64,000 nt of DNA from Osedax fenrisi (Eukaryota; Annelida; Polychaeta; Sabellida; Siboglinidae): positions 23,975,093 to 24,039,092 of the forward strand of contig OZ025241.1 of NCBI GenBank assembly GCA_964019155.1, read 5' to 3'. Positions 1 to 13,325 of this stretch are shown one piece after another. The position numbers were made by a program, and so were the translations under genes. Numbering within the stretch: position 1 is the stretch's first letter; every line of letters starts with the position of its first letter. Under the pieces are notes generated by a model, which was not told the DNA's origin, made no database searches, and saw nothing but the letters and a program-made list of their open reading frames with translations.

Positions 1-32
1 TCATGAAAATATATCAGCGATATTACTATACC

Positions 33-78
<46 letters not shown>

Positions 79-384
79 CTTATATAGAATTATGATTAAT
101 ATATTAGTTTTGAATAAAAAACAGATACAAAATATTAAAACTTATTTAAAACGAACCATAATATAAAATGTGTTTTTTTACATCACTAATTATAATATTA
201 TTTTCTCATCATACATTTCATATTGTATTGTTAATGCTACGATTTAAACAAATTATCGCTTCCACTTTATCCTATATTGAATTTATAATATAATATATTA
301 AACATATAATTGATATATGTATGATAATGCATATCAACATAGCCACACATACGACACCTAACCATGCCTACCCACACCTCACAG
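1..384. other. Intron of PRPF19 with (TA)n tract
   Basis: AT-rich sequence with a (TA) tract near 40-76 and no coding signal. The acceptor cctcacag at 377-384 ends it. The 123-codon open frame starting at 321 merges the end of this intron with the first visible exon and is not a gene of its own. Confidence 0.7.
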
Positions 385-3300
385 CTCTGGCTACACTGAA
401 ACCACAGTCGTCTATAGGAGATGGGCAGCAGATACACTCAGTTTGTACCCCTAGCCTACCACTACCACCAGATGCTAACTATGTTTCTTTCTTTCACGTT
501 TTACTATTCTTAATTTTATCGATGTCATATTATTGTATTATTATTTTATTGGAAGGTACCCTCGTTACACAACGATGTGAGTATAGATTACAAGATAATC
601 TCCGGTACTTTCCATTGAGCAGAAATTATATATACTGCATTATATTTTATTTCTACTCAATAAACCACATACAATTCAATTCAAATTCATGATCACCACC
701 TACAGAATTACGCAGCAGATGAGAAGGATGCTGGTGATCAAGCGATGCCAGAGGCTGGAATGTCAGAAGAAGTCTTATCTAAGGTACAGTTTACATTTCA
801 TCTTACTATTTCATTGGCTATTATTAATAATAATTTATAGTTGTATAATAGATATACATATATAGAGCTTGGTTCATATTATATCTCATTATTTATCTAT
901 GTTAGACACTCACTAAGTTGTAGTTTTGTAAGTACATATAAATAATTGTCTATAATACTGCCTAATCTCAAATATAGATAAGCATATATTATATATAATA
1001 AATGAAATATATCGAAGCTTGCATATTCTATAGAGTGAATTTGAATTTATCTACAGAAATAGATTCTAGACTTATAAAACCATTTAATTTCTAGAATTTG
1101 ATATGCTCGTTTTTATTATATTTATTTAATATACATAGGTATTCCTTATGTTATTTAGCATGCATAATACTTATCCATATTATAAATATAATATTTATAT
1201 AATAATCTAATATACATTATAAATGGTTTTCTATACTGTTAACATGTACATATTTTAGATTTTTTATATATAATTTCTCATAAAAAAAATTAAAAAATAT
1301 GTTTACTGAATGATTATTTAATATAGATTGATCATTTTAATATAATTAATAGAAGAGTTTACTTTGATATTATTTAAATATACGTTATGTTTTCGTTTTT
1401 AAATGCATAGTATAAACCCATTTCAAATTATAAATATCAACACCACAATAATCACAAATATCCATACCCACACGACCTAATAAATCAATCATTTATGTCT
1501 GAAATTTAAAACTAGGATTTTAATTTCATGTACAATAATTAGTTATATATCATATAGACGATATTAAGAATATACAAATGTAAATTTGATAATAAATTAA
1601 TAGTATCTAATAACATATAGATATATTACATTTTATCAATTTATTCAGTTATAGAAGATATATAGCGAATATTTATTCATTATCTTTATTTATTCAAAAT
1701 GTGTGCATTTTATATAAATTGTGAATAATATAATTGGTTGAGTTTTTATGAAACTATCTTCACCTAGTTGATTTGTACTCTGTCGGTATTTGTAACTAGT
1801 CTTGTGAATAGTATTTCTATTTAGAATTTAGTTATAAATACTGTTTCCCTACATTTATTTAAATATATTATACTAATTTAGAAATTGTCATTTACTAGCT
1901 AAATATTCATTATAGATAATATTTTATGATGATATTTAGATGATTTTAAAATTAGAAATATATATATATATTAAGTATTAAAAAAAGTCTCCCTTGTATG
2001 TCAGTATTTATACATTTTCTACTATATAGTGTATATGTGTATATTAATGGAATATAGCTATTACATATTTTGTAGATTCTAATAGAATCAATAATTATAA
2101 TGTTTCGATATCGTGTGAATCACTTATACTATGTGTGTGTGATTAGTTTTACGTCCCTTACAGTTACAAGAGAAGGCTACTATGCTGACATCTGAGAGGA
2201 AGAAGAGAGGTAAAAACATTCCAGAGGGTCTCACTTCCGCTGACACTATACAAACATTTGAACAGATTGCTTCTCATGTGGTTTGCTATTATATAAATTA
2301 AACCATATATATATATATATATATATTAGGTAATTGTATCAAATTGATACTATTTATGTATAATACAAAAAGTTTATATGGAAATATATACAATTATTAT
2401 AAATAAACTCTATATTTTGAAATTTATTTGTATCTCTCTATAGATCATAATTGCGTATAATATTAAAAGAATAATTATTTAACAATGAAACATAATTTGA
2501 TAACACACATTATTGCACCGTAAATAATAAAACAGGGATTACATAGCGCTGGTACACCTGGAATATTGACACTGGACATATGTCCTACAGACTCGAGTAA
2601 GATTGTCACCGGTAAGTGTGCCTCACCCATATTAACGAGCCCCACCCTCACCCCACCCCCATTACTACTACTACTACTACTACTACTACACGTTATCAGG
2701 AGGTGTTGATAAAACAGCTGTTGTATTCAACAAGTCTACGGAACAAGTTATCGCTAATCTTCAAGGTCACACTAAACGTATCAATTCCATCATCTATCAC
2801 ACCACCGAAGTAAGTACCAGCAAGAATGACATAACTCACTATATCATATAATCTTGTTATCTTCATATACTTAGTTTCTATATCTTTAATGTGGTATCAA
2901 AGATATTATTATAGAATTTAAAACATTAAATTATAATATAGATATATAAAATAAATATAATATATGTATGGAATTTAATTAAATAAAATATAGATATATA
3001 AACGACTTTAATTAAATCATGAATATTGACTATATATATTTTAATAAAACATTTGTAATACTAGCAATTTATGAACACCAATCTAATCTAATGAATTGTA
3101 CACGCAGCCTAACGTAACCAACCAACTGCCTACAGGATATCGTAATCAGTGGTTCTCAGGACGCCAGCATCAGGATCTGGAACGTATCGGGTGACAGCAA
3201 CCAGTCTCTGTGCAAGCACATCATGAAGATACACGACGCCAGCATCACAGGAGTGAGTCTACACGCCACCGGGGACTATATACTGTCTAGTAGTAGCGAC

Positions 3301-4716
3301 GGAACGTGGGCGTTCTCCGATCTGAGGGTGGGTCGCGTACTTACCAAGGTCAACGGAAAGGCAGGAAGTGGTTAGTCGAGAACGCACTACTATTAGTGTT
3401 CATTGTGATATGATTGCACTATTCTTTTTATATACATTTACTATAAATATAAACAGTGCAGTATGTAGAATGAAGAGACATTTTAGAAAATTTAATTTAA
3501 ATTAAAAAAAGATTTATCAGTTATTTCAGTAAATTCTTTCCTAATTATATTTTTAATTCTATCCAAGCACATTTATTTATTAAATGAATACCAAATGATA
3601 ATTATAATATAAAATAAATCTTTGTATATATTTAAAAAAATGCATTCATATATTAATTTATATTATAATATAACATTTTAGAGCTACATATCTTATCTTA
3701 TCATAAAAATCCTTTATAATATATTAATAATTACATTATAAGACATATAAATATATTCTAAATATTAGACTAGTGTAATTCGTATTTATAATATGATATA
3801 CAATTTATATCTAATTAGTTATATATTAATATTAAATGATACTATAATTTATTTGTTGAAATTAATATATTTATGTACGATTTATTTTATCAAAAACCTA
3901 ACTCTGAATATACATAATTTATACTATTATATTAATAATATTGTTACCAATATTAAATGATATTATAGGAGCAAAATTAATATATTTATTTACGATACAA
4001 AATTGAATTTTAATGCCAGCATCTATTAAATAATATACTCATAATTTCCCATTTCAGGTTTAACGTGCACTCAACTGCATCCCGACGGTCTGATTCTGGG
4101 AACTGGTACCGAGAGCGCTACCGTGAAGATCTGGGACTTGAAGGAACGCACCAACGTGGCTAACTTTGAGGCTCACAACGTCGCCATCTCTAGTATCAGC
4201 TTCTCTGAGAACGGATACTATCTGGCTACCTCGGCTCACGACAACGTCGTCAAGCTCTGGGATCTGAGGAAACTCAAGAACTTTAAGACTATCACCCTAG
4301 ACGATGACTACGAGGTAATATATATATATATATATAGTTTACTTGCAATGTATCAGTTATTCTATGTTACTATCGATAGGTAAAGTTAATCTATATATGA
4401 TACATTGTATAAAACTTATTCTATAATATTAATATGAATATATATATATATATATATTGTAATTATCAATGTATTTCAACTTATTCTATTATTTTACTAT
4501 CAACAGGTGAAGAGTGTGTCGTTCGATCAAAGCGGAACGTATCTAGCTATTGCCGGAGGGGATGTTAGAGTTTACCAATGTAAACAATGGTTACCCCTGA
4601 AAACATTCAAGCACCATACGTCCATAGCTACGGCTGTCAAATTTGGTAAAAACGCAAACTATATTGCATCTACTAGTATGGATAGATCTTTGAAAATATA
4701 CGGAATTAATGAATAA
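385..4716 (+). CDS. PRPF19: PRPF19 (Prp19/NTC complex U-box E3 ligase), 3' part of gene, 8 exons
   Basis: Core subunit of the spliceosome-activating Prp19 (NineTeen) complex and a ubiquitin ligase in the nucleus. Exons read from splice sites and codon phase: 385-482, 706-783, 2164-2280, 2536-2611, 2700-2809, 3136-3370, 4058-4314, 4507-4716, with phases agreeing at every junction. About 393 codons are visible. The first exon encodes ALATLKPQ, matching the region after the coiled coil. The next exons encode the linker (EKATMLTSERKKRGK), then the WD40 propeller with WD-like repeat ends (SIRIW, TVKIWDLKERTNV, VVKLWDLRKLKNFK) and the typical C-terminus ASTSMDRSLKIYGINE. The U-box and N-terminal coiled coil are missing because the gene starts left of the window. 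Introns are AT-rich; that at 784-2163 holds nothing recognisable. The exact 3' end of the first exon (donor gtttct at 483) is the least certain boundary. Identity is near certain from the family. Confidence 0.95.
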
Positions 4717-5077
4717 AATGTAACAAAAGGTAGATTATATATAAATTTATGTAATAAAAAGAATGTATTTTTTTTATTTTTTATTTTGTATTTACCATTT
4801 TTCATCTATTTGAATATGTATATATAACGTTTTAATAATAGTGAATAACATATAATAAGTTGTTTTATAAATAAAAGATATTTTTAATTTTTCTTTTTAT
4901 TTTCATAGTATCAATCTAGAGGTATAAAATATATCATAAAATAATTTGTTGATTAAATAAAAAATACTGAAAATTGAAATAAATGTGATATACATCATTT
5001 AATGTGTGATCTAGTATTAATACAACAACTACATATACATATATAAACCAATATACATAGATATAATATTTATTGGA
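4717..5077. other. Convergent intergenic spacer, PRPF19 and UBE2L3 3' ends
   Basis: Only about 360 bp separate the PRPF19 stop from the UBE2L3 stop on the other strand. AATAAA-like hexamers occur on the + strand near 4755 and 4870 and are plausible poly(A) signals. Nothing else is visible. Confidence 0.6.
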
Positions 5078-8000
5078 CTAGGGCCGTTTTTCACTGTGCT
5101 TTTTAGTGTAATCTTCTGCATTCTTCATAAATCTCTTCTTATCTTTTGTGAATTCTTCTGCTAGATCTGCTCTTAAAGGATGATCTGGTTCCGGATCGTT
5201 CACCATCGCGATAAGAGACCGTAATACTGCAGAATATTATATCATATGATGTATGCTAGTTTAAAAATTTGATAAATTGAAAATATAATTTAATATGAAT
5301 AACATAATATGTTTATGTATATGACTATACTATGACAATAATGTTGTACTTAAATTTTAGTCTAATCAAAATAGCGAATGGAATAAAATGTGATTAGTGA
5401 TTTTAAGTATGTAATTAATCTCAATAACTCATTGTTATAATAGAATAAATGTAAAAACCGTACTTTCGTACACTGCACAATATAAACATTGAGAAATATT
5501 AGTTCTGGATATTAATGAATCGTAACAATTCTAATTATCATGAATTATTATTATATTTAAATAAATATGTAGTTTACATTAAGGGGACGAGCGCCACTCG
5601 GTCTATTAATAGCTTTTAACATGTAGGAGATAGGGAATTGGTACGTGTTTTAAAAACCCTAAGACTTTGTATACAATATAGTTATACATTTAATTTTTTT
5701 TTTATTGTGTAGAGTTTATTCTATTCTATTTGAAAACAGTGAAACATTTTGTATTCCAATTAACAATTATTAAATATTTATGTTTTATAAAACTTATTAT
5801 TTTTTAATTTTTTTATGCTAATTTATTTATATAATATATTTTTTTTATGACTAAAATTAAAAAGTTTTACTGTTGTATATAACTACAATTAATTATCTTT
5901 ATAATGGTGAAGATTTGAATACAATTCAATGAAGGGAAAAATATCCTTAGTGTTTTTAATGTTGGTATGCATGACAAAATAAAGTTCTGAGATAATCGAG
6001 TTCAAAGTAAATAGTTATTTTTATGGTAAATTTATAGTGATTTTCATTTATATTGTGCAATATACTATGGAATAACTGATAATATAGCAATAAAAAACAC
6101 ATTTATATATATATATGAGTACATATTTATTATCAATATAAATATGTATACACTAATTTTGATATATATATATATATATATATATAGTATGTATTACATA
6201 CACACAGATGTTATATATAAAAAAATATATTATTTTTATAAAAATAGAAAATTATGATATAATGAAAAAATATATATAGTTATATATGTAGTCATGATTA
6301 GTAAATATATAGTTAGAAATAAATTTAGTAATAGATAGGTATATAATAATATAGAAATATGTAAACAAAAATCTCTGATATTAATGATAATGATAAATGA
6401 TAATAATAAATTGTGAACTGAATGACGCTATCAGAAAATACAGGTATAAAGCTTGAATATTCATTGGCTAATGAATGACATGTAGCGACGCCTATGTATT
6501 CACATATTCATAAGTTCAAATTATAAATAAAAAACATAATATGACAGTTGCTAATGGTTTTCAAATTGTTTCAATCGATTGAGTATTCACAATTTTATCA
6601 TATAATATATATTCTTATAATTTTAACTATTTTGAATAATATTGTGAAAAATAGGGTCTATAAAACATCATTTTTTAGATACTTATATGATGATTTATAT
6701 CACAGTTTTTAGATGTATATATGTAAAAGTATTCAATTATACATATTTTCTCATAAAAAAAAAATAGAATACAACATTTTTTTATGATAAAACGAGTGGC
6801 GCTCGTCCCCTTAAAGTGAAAATAAATTGATTAATTTTTTACATAAAACTAGAATAGGAATGAATACAATTGAAGAAATGTATGTATTATGACTATATAA
6901 ATCACTTATTTAACCCTATATGTTTTACCATATGTTATGTTATGCTACTATAATAATTGATATTACCTTGATCTGTTTTCGTTGCTGGCTTCCAGTTTTC
7001 GGCTTGAATTAGGGGAAGACAAACCTGACCCTTTTCATCAATATTCGGGTGGTATATCTTCGTCTTGAATTGTATTTTAGGAGGTTTGAATGGATATTCT
7101 GCTGGGAAATCTACTCTGATTCGAAAAGCTCCTTTGTTATACGGTGCATTATCCTATAAATTATAATATTAGTTAATATCTAATATTTTATAGTATTATA
7201 TAAATATATATTAAGGCATAATAGATTATAATCATAGATATATAGATATAATTAGAAATTGTCTGTATTTATGTCAAAATGTATTATATTAATACTAATA
7301 GGGTGTTCACACGATGCGTGTTTTGCTTGTCTTACGAACAAATGCTGGACCGAATTATTCAAAATCATAGATTCAGTCCAGCATTTACTCGGATTCCTAT
7401 TTTTCTCGTCGTACAGCAAAAATAGAAAATATCCTATTTTTTGCTGGACCGAAATATCTTACTATCTTTGCCAAAAGATTCTTTGGTAATGTTTACAATA
7501 TTTTATAAAATTGTTATACTGAATAATTTTTATATAATTAATAGTATTACTACAATATCAAATACATATAAACATGAATTATATAGAATATACAAAATTA
7601 AATAATTCAAGTAAATATATAATAAAAAGTAGTTTAATTAATGCTTTAAAGATCTAGAATTGTTGTAAATAATTATGCTTCCATATAGTTCTCGTTCTGT
7701 TATTTTCTAACGAATTAAACGAATCAAATCTATACAATTTTGCCAATTATTAAACATAATAAATTATTTAAATAAGTATCCAAATAAATATCCATAATTA
7801 TAATAAATGTAATTGTAATAGATAAATTAAAATATTATTCGAATTTGAAATTTTTGTTTATTTACTTTATTTTATATTTCCGCTGTCAGTTATTGGTAAC
7901 TACGACAATTTAAACCCGCATCGTGTGAACACTCGTATTTTTTAAATGCTGGACCGAAAAATTTCAGTCCAGTATTTGTTCGTACGACAAGTAAAATCCG

Positions 8001-9608
8001 CATCGATTGAACACCCTATAAGACTGCAAAATAAATATAAAATGCATCCTATCTACCCAACATAATAGTAAACCACTGCAATATATTTAGGTTTGATATA
8101 CTTTTATACAATGTTTTAAATAGTCTATTAAATTACACGCAGTATAAATTAGCCTCACCTTATGTATGGTATTAAAAACTCATATCATATTTATTTATTA
8201 TATATATTAGTAATGAACACAGTTTTCATCATATAAATTATAATTTTAAACACTATTTTATATTTTAAAAGTTTATAGGTTGATAATAATTTACATTATA
8301 AACAACACAATTATCCGAAATAACAATCTATGTAGGTGAAAAATTTTTGTCAATACTAATTTAAAATATTATTAATTATAAAGCTAAAATAAATAATGTA
8401 GAATATACACTTTAATGATTAATATAACTATTTACGCTTAGTTTAATATTTAAAATAGTAAAGTATGTGTACATCTTATGGGAGTTACTCTATTGAGTAT
8501 TGAGTTACTCAAATACTAACTGGTACTATTAGTCCAGTCCATTGTAATATATTCGAATCATCTACTTGAATATTTTGTAAACAACTTCTTTTTTGTGACT
8601 TTATTTCTTCCAGTTCCTTTTCAAACATCAATATTATACATATATATATATATATTTATAAGTATAAATCATACAACAATTAATGACCAATAATGATTTT
8701 ATACACAATTATGAAGTTTAATTTTATTAGTAAAATTATTATTTAACTTTTATAATTATTACATTATGTAATTTACATATTTTATTAAATAAAGTATTTT
8801 TTGAAATTTTCAAAATATAATTGTACGATTAATTTAAATAGGTGTGCTTAATATATACTTTAATTATATATATGTTATATTAGTATTTCATAAATACTAT
8901 TTATTATAGAATTATTTTAGAACATATTTATATTTATTTTTCTAATCAAATATACTTTAAATGAATTCCAAGAGAATGTAAGAACTATGTATAATATAAG
9001 TATAATATATTATAAATATAATTGATTAATTCAAGCGCATTACCATAATACCCGGATTGAGCTATATATATATATTATGAATATTATTACGAGATGTTAA
9101 TCAAATATTAAAACAGTAAGATTTTCGTCGAAATAGATTCAAGTGACTTCTATCTATATCAATGGATTTAGATTATAAATATCAATAAAATAGTATGATA
9201 TCTTCAATTTAAATACACAAAATGACGAGGAATATGATGTATTTTATATATATAATTTTATTTTTAGTATAGATAGTACATACAAATTGGTAGTAATTAT
9301 AAATATGTATGTATAAATAAATAATATTAATTTAAAATTTAGTAGGTATTTAGTAGTAGGCTGTGTGACTATCACACTGCGTCTGCAGCGCCTCTATCAC
9401 AAATTTCCATACACTACATTCAATTGCTTATCAACTTTCTTTATATCGATGGTATAAGCTTACAGATGGTATGTTGGTACGTTGGTATGTTACAAAAAAA
9501 CGCACCCTTACATAATATAATATACAGTGTTATTATATATAATATGTATACGTATATTATATACATAGTAAATTATGACGGAATCTGAAGTGATAAATCT
9601 GATTTATT

Positions 9609-9645
<37 letters not shown>

Positions 9646-12631
9646 GTTGTATTCGAATGTTTAATTTGAAAATAATTTTAAATAAATATTAAAATATTTA
9701 TAAAATTCATTATTTAATATTTAACATTATACGAATCTAAAATTAATTATTTTATCTAATGATTATAAATACTAAACATTAAATGTATTAAATTAGTCTC
9801 TAGGTTATGTAAATATATATGTAAATTATAATAAATGAAAAATTTAAATAAATTGTATATAAATAACGAATACAAATATAAATATTACCAATTCAAAATA
9901 GGCTTGTATTAATAAATCATTAGACCGTGAATAAAATATTGTTTATGAGTTATTGATTGAACGTATATATTGGGCTTTGTTGATATTACGATATTATTGA
10001 TGCCTTCTATAATTAAACTATACTCTTCAAAATTAAGTGATGGTTATAAATTTGTCCTTTAATCAAGATACAGTGTTTTAAGGGGACATTTAAAGTGATG
10101 ATAATTTATTTTTTTTATATATTTTTTTATTATATAATAATATTTATTGTAATGTTTTTTAGTATCTGTAAAAAAATTAGACATGAATTCAGTCTTTTAT
10201 GACATAAAAATGTCTTTTATGACGATAAGATAATGCTATATTATATACTATTCAATATTACACTTTTATGCTGTCAAACTTCAAATGCGGTTTTCTCAGA
10301 ATAATTATTTCGCGCTAGTTAGTGCATTCAAAAATATAGAACATAAAAACTATTATAATTATAATATTATTTTTTTTTGCTTTACATAGAATTTAATTAC
10401 GTGAATAGTAAAATAGAGAGATAATTTATAAAATGTATAGTAGTCATTGTATAAAATGATAATTTCTATAGAAATGGCATCATTTTAGTATTGCTAATTT
10501 TTAATTTAGATATATATAATATAATAAATAATAATATTAAAAATAACTTTCTATTTTCCTATGCATGTATATGTTATGAATACATTACAAAAAAAATTAG
10601 GTCAATTGAATGAATAGAATATCAGTTCTATTTTTTTTAGTGGACCTATGTTTTTGCTATCTATAATAGAATCTATTTATACACGAAATTGGCAAATTGC
10701 GTGTTATGTGCAGGATCCCTTTAAGCATTTAAATTATATTTTATTCTAGTAAATAATGAATTTAGTATAACTGACTGATAAAGTAAATATAAGTATAATC
10801 ATAAAATAAAAAATACGCTCAATGACTATATTTTTTTATTATGACTATTTCTGTAGATTAAATATTGGAATATGGTCAAAATATTCGCGATTTAAAATCT
10901 GAAAAATTATTTATTCGAATTAGTGATGAATACTGACATCGTCCCTTAATAAGTCACGTGTCAAACTGAGAGCTCAAGTAAAAATTTCGCGGCGGGTGTT
11001 AAATTTCTCAGTAAATTATTCACCTAGTAGTGAAGTTGTGTCCTATATATACATAAATATCATAATACCGTATGCTTATATATTAATATAATATTATATA
11101 ATCCCTACATGCATTGTTTATTTGAACTCTCAGTTAGACATATTGGTTGCGGATGACAGCCTAAATCCACTGGGGATGTAATGCAGCTAAAAAAACTGGA
11201 AATATCAAAACTAAACCCACCAAATCAAACCAGTGAAAATAACTAAAAATCAAAATAGTAATAACCATACACACATATATATATATATATATGTTACTGA
11301 TAATCCGTTGCACGTGATGATAATCTATAAATAGACATACGCTAATTATAATGTCCAATCATATTCTATTGTAAAATCACTAATTCGAATAAATAATTGT
11401 GCGGGCGTTCCAGTCGTGAAGCTTTTGACCATCGATATAAAGAAAGTGGATAACCAATTGTCGCACGCACTGCATGTAAAAGATAGATACGTGAATGGCG
11501 TTTTTATCGATAAATTAACAAAATTGCATCACTGATTTTGATTAGATATTAATCATATTATATATATCAAATATTAAAATAGTAGGATTTTCGTCGAAAT
11601 AGATTAAAGTGACTTATATCTGTTATCTATATATATAACATATATATTGTCTTATTATTATTATACGCATATTACTATCACTCGCCATATAAGGAGCGAC
11701 GTACATCATACGCGCACCCCCGCGAATTCCTGCATGATCGTCATGCACGACCGCCTCGCGTGCTAGACACGTTGCTATATAAAGCAGCCGATAGCCACAT
11801 GTTAGGCACTTCTATACTAAATAAATATTCATAAGCCTTGACGCTTTATTTCTTAACAATATCTATATCAATGGATTTAGATTATAAATATCAATAAAAT
11901 AGTATGATTATCATAATGATATAAATTTAAATACACTTTAAATATACAACATTATGAGAAATATTCATATGATGTATTTTAAATATATAATTTTATTTTT
12001 AGTATAGATAGATTATAGACTATCTGATAATCAGATAGTACATTAAAATTGGTAGTAATTATAAATATATATGTATAAATATTATTAATTTTAAATAAAA
12101 AGTAGTGGGTCAAGTAGTAGGCTGCGACTGCAGCGCCTCTATCACAAAGTGCCATACACAGTGTATGATACACTACATTCAATTGTTTATCCACTTTCTT
12201 TATATCAATGCTTTTGAGTAGCTACTAAATATGTTGTTTTAAATTTATTATTTTTTTATAGTTATACATTTTTAATTACGGATGTATATATATATTAATA
12301 TGTATTATTAATTATAAAATATAAATAATTAAGTGGTAATTAAATTATATTAATTACAATATATAACAATATTATAAATAAATATTAATTATTAGAATTA
12401 TATGAGTCATTGACAACTACGTCAAAATTCTAGAATATTTCATATAAAATATATTAAATTATATTCTATATTAAAATAATTTATTATTTTATTTATAATA
12501 GGATTACTATTTTAACATATTTAATATAACCACACATCAATGAAATTATACACATTATACTATAATTTCATGATATCATTATTATATATATACTTCATAA
12601 TTACCTTCAATAATCTTTTAGATGCCGCCAT
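5078..12631 (-). CDS. UBE2L3: UBE2L3/UbcH7-type E2 ubiquitin-conjugating enzyme, complete, 4 exons
   Basis: Carries thioester-linked ubiquitin and passes it to HECT and RBR ligases in cytosol and nucleus. Exons on minus: 12631-12605 (MAASKRLLK, donor gtaa), 8616-8521 (from ELEEIKSQK to TGLIVP), 7153-6967, 5226-5078. Phases fit and give 152 residues; the family is about 154. Residue numbering matches the human enzyme without gaps up to the end: HPN at 76-78, catalytic Cys86 in GQVCLPL, Phe63 in YPF for E3 contact, and Pro88 and His119, the two residues that make this E2 poor at lysine transfer and specific for HECT/RBR ligases. The C-terminus stops at SEKRP, without the last two residues of the human protein. 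Intron 1 is about 4 kb and full of repeats; intron 3 holds a TTAA-flanked TIR element. Exon 1 is only 27 bp and was found by homology to the canonical start. Confidence 0.95.
5579..6814. mobile_element. TTAA-flanked TIR element (piggyBac-like MITE)
   Basis: Perfect 18-bp terminal inverted repeat, GGGGACGAGCGCCACTCG at 5583-5600 and its complement at 6793-6810. Each end is flanked by TTAA (5579-5582 and 6811-6814). TTAA target sites are typical of piggyBac. The inside is AT-rich without an ORF, so the element is non-autonomous. It lies in intron 3 of the UBE2L3 gene. Confidence 0.8.
7301..8016. mobile_element. TIR element with internal TGCTGGACCGAA repeats, TA target site
   Basis: Begins GGGTGTTCACACGATGCG and ends with a near-complement (ATCGATTGAACACCC); about 45 bp of each end pair with mismatches. 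TA flanks both ends (7299-7300, 8017-8018). The motif TGCTGGACCGAA or its complement occurs at about 7343, 7372, 7442, 7947 and 7963, and an extra copy of the terminal sequence lies near 7916. No ORF. In intron 2 of UBE2L3. TA duplication suggests a Tc1/mariner-type mobiliser, but the family is not recognised. Confidence 0.75.
9112..9470. repeat. Dispersed repeat A, copy 1
   Basis: About 360 bp matching 11575-12215. Shared landmarks are GATTTTCGTCGAAATAGATT near the left, TATATCAATGGATTTAGATT in the middle and CTGCAGCGCCTCTATCACAAA near the right. No ORF and no clear terminal repeats. It lies inside UBE2L3 intron 1. Confidence 0.7.
10078..10724. mobile_element. Possible second TTAA-flanked element
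   Basis: TTAAGGGGACA at 10078-10088 shares its first 10 bases with the TTAA element at 5579, and ATCCCTTTAA ends it at 10724. The right end pairs only partly (AGGGATCC against GGGGACA), so the call is tentative. The interior is AT-rich without coding capacity. Confidence 0.4.
11575..12215. repeat. Dispersed repeat A, copy 2, carrying an LTR insertion
   Basis: Second copy of the repeat at 9112-9470, same orientation. It is interrupted by a block of about 240 bp (LTR-like sequence at 11648-11858) that is absent from copy 1, which gives an empty-site comparison for the insertion. Confidence 0.7.
11648..11858 (+). mobile_element. Solo LTR
   Basis: A 211-bp block starting TGTCTTATTATTATTATACG and ending TTCTTAACA (TG..CA ends). 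It has a TATATAAAG box near 11776, an AATAAAT poly(A) signal near 11819 and higher GC than its surroundings. ATAT flanks both sides, but the target is AT-rich so the duplication length is unsure. It interrupts repeat A, which is uninterrupted at 9112-9470. No internal retroelement genes lie nearby, hence a solo LTR. Confidence 0.6.
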
Positions 12632-13325
12632 GTTATATTGTATTTGTTTATTATTGAATATGCTTTTATTTCCTTTATATTTCTATTTTTGAATTCTGTA
12701 TATTTTTAGAATAAACATAATTTTCTACCACTTATAATGTTAAATAAATTATAATTAATTAATTATATATTATAATTATATTATTTAAGAATTATACAAA
12801 TTATTATTTAAAAAAGTAGCAATTATGAATAGAAATTTTGCATAATTAATATATTAATTTATATATTCAAATCTTAGATTATATATATATATATATATAT
12901 ACTTAATAAATTATAGATAGTGATATTATTATAGAACTAATATATATTAGTGAATAATTATTCTATATTACATTTCACTCGCCTATTCTGGCTCAATACT
13001 ACATTTCTTCATTTCCAGGTACCCGTCATTTCGTATAATATAAACTTCATATGATATATAGAAATGGCATTCTATTAGAAAAACCCTTTGAGAAAACTGA
13101 ATAATGTACTTTGCTATTATCATGTCCTTGATACTATTAGACAATAGTAGTACGACATACCTATTAGACGAGATTAATTGTGTTTGATATTTCGTAATTA
13201 ATTTAACCAGCAAACAGTAATAGCAAGACGTCTTATAGGACCTCGATATATATAACCTCGAGATTATAGGAGGTCTTGGAAATAGCCTAGGCTATGAGAT
13301 CATAATAGCAACATAACAGCATATG
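12632..13325. other. UBE2L3 5' flank, AT-rich, no gene seen
   Basis: Upstream of the UBE2L3 start codon. AT-rich with a (TA) tract near 12881. The 76-codon open frame around 12983-13213 on minus resembles nothing I recognise. The promoter is presumably here, but no specific element can be named. Confidence 0.4.

Noticed and set aside
4123..4383. Separate WD40 gene at 4123-4383 and 4507-4716
   Set aside because: These are adjacent exons of PRPF19 with matching phases, not separate genes.
5078..5226. Functional link between the neighbouring E3 (PRPF19) and E2 (UBE2L3)
   Set aside because: UBE2L3-type E2s work with HECT/RBR ligases, not U-box ligases; adjacency alone is no evidence in an animal genome.
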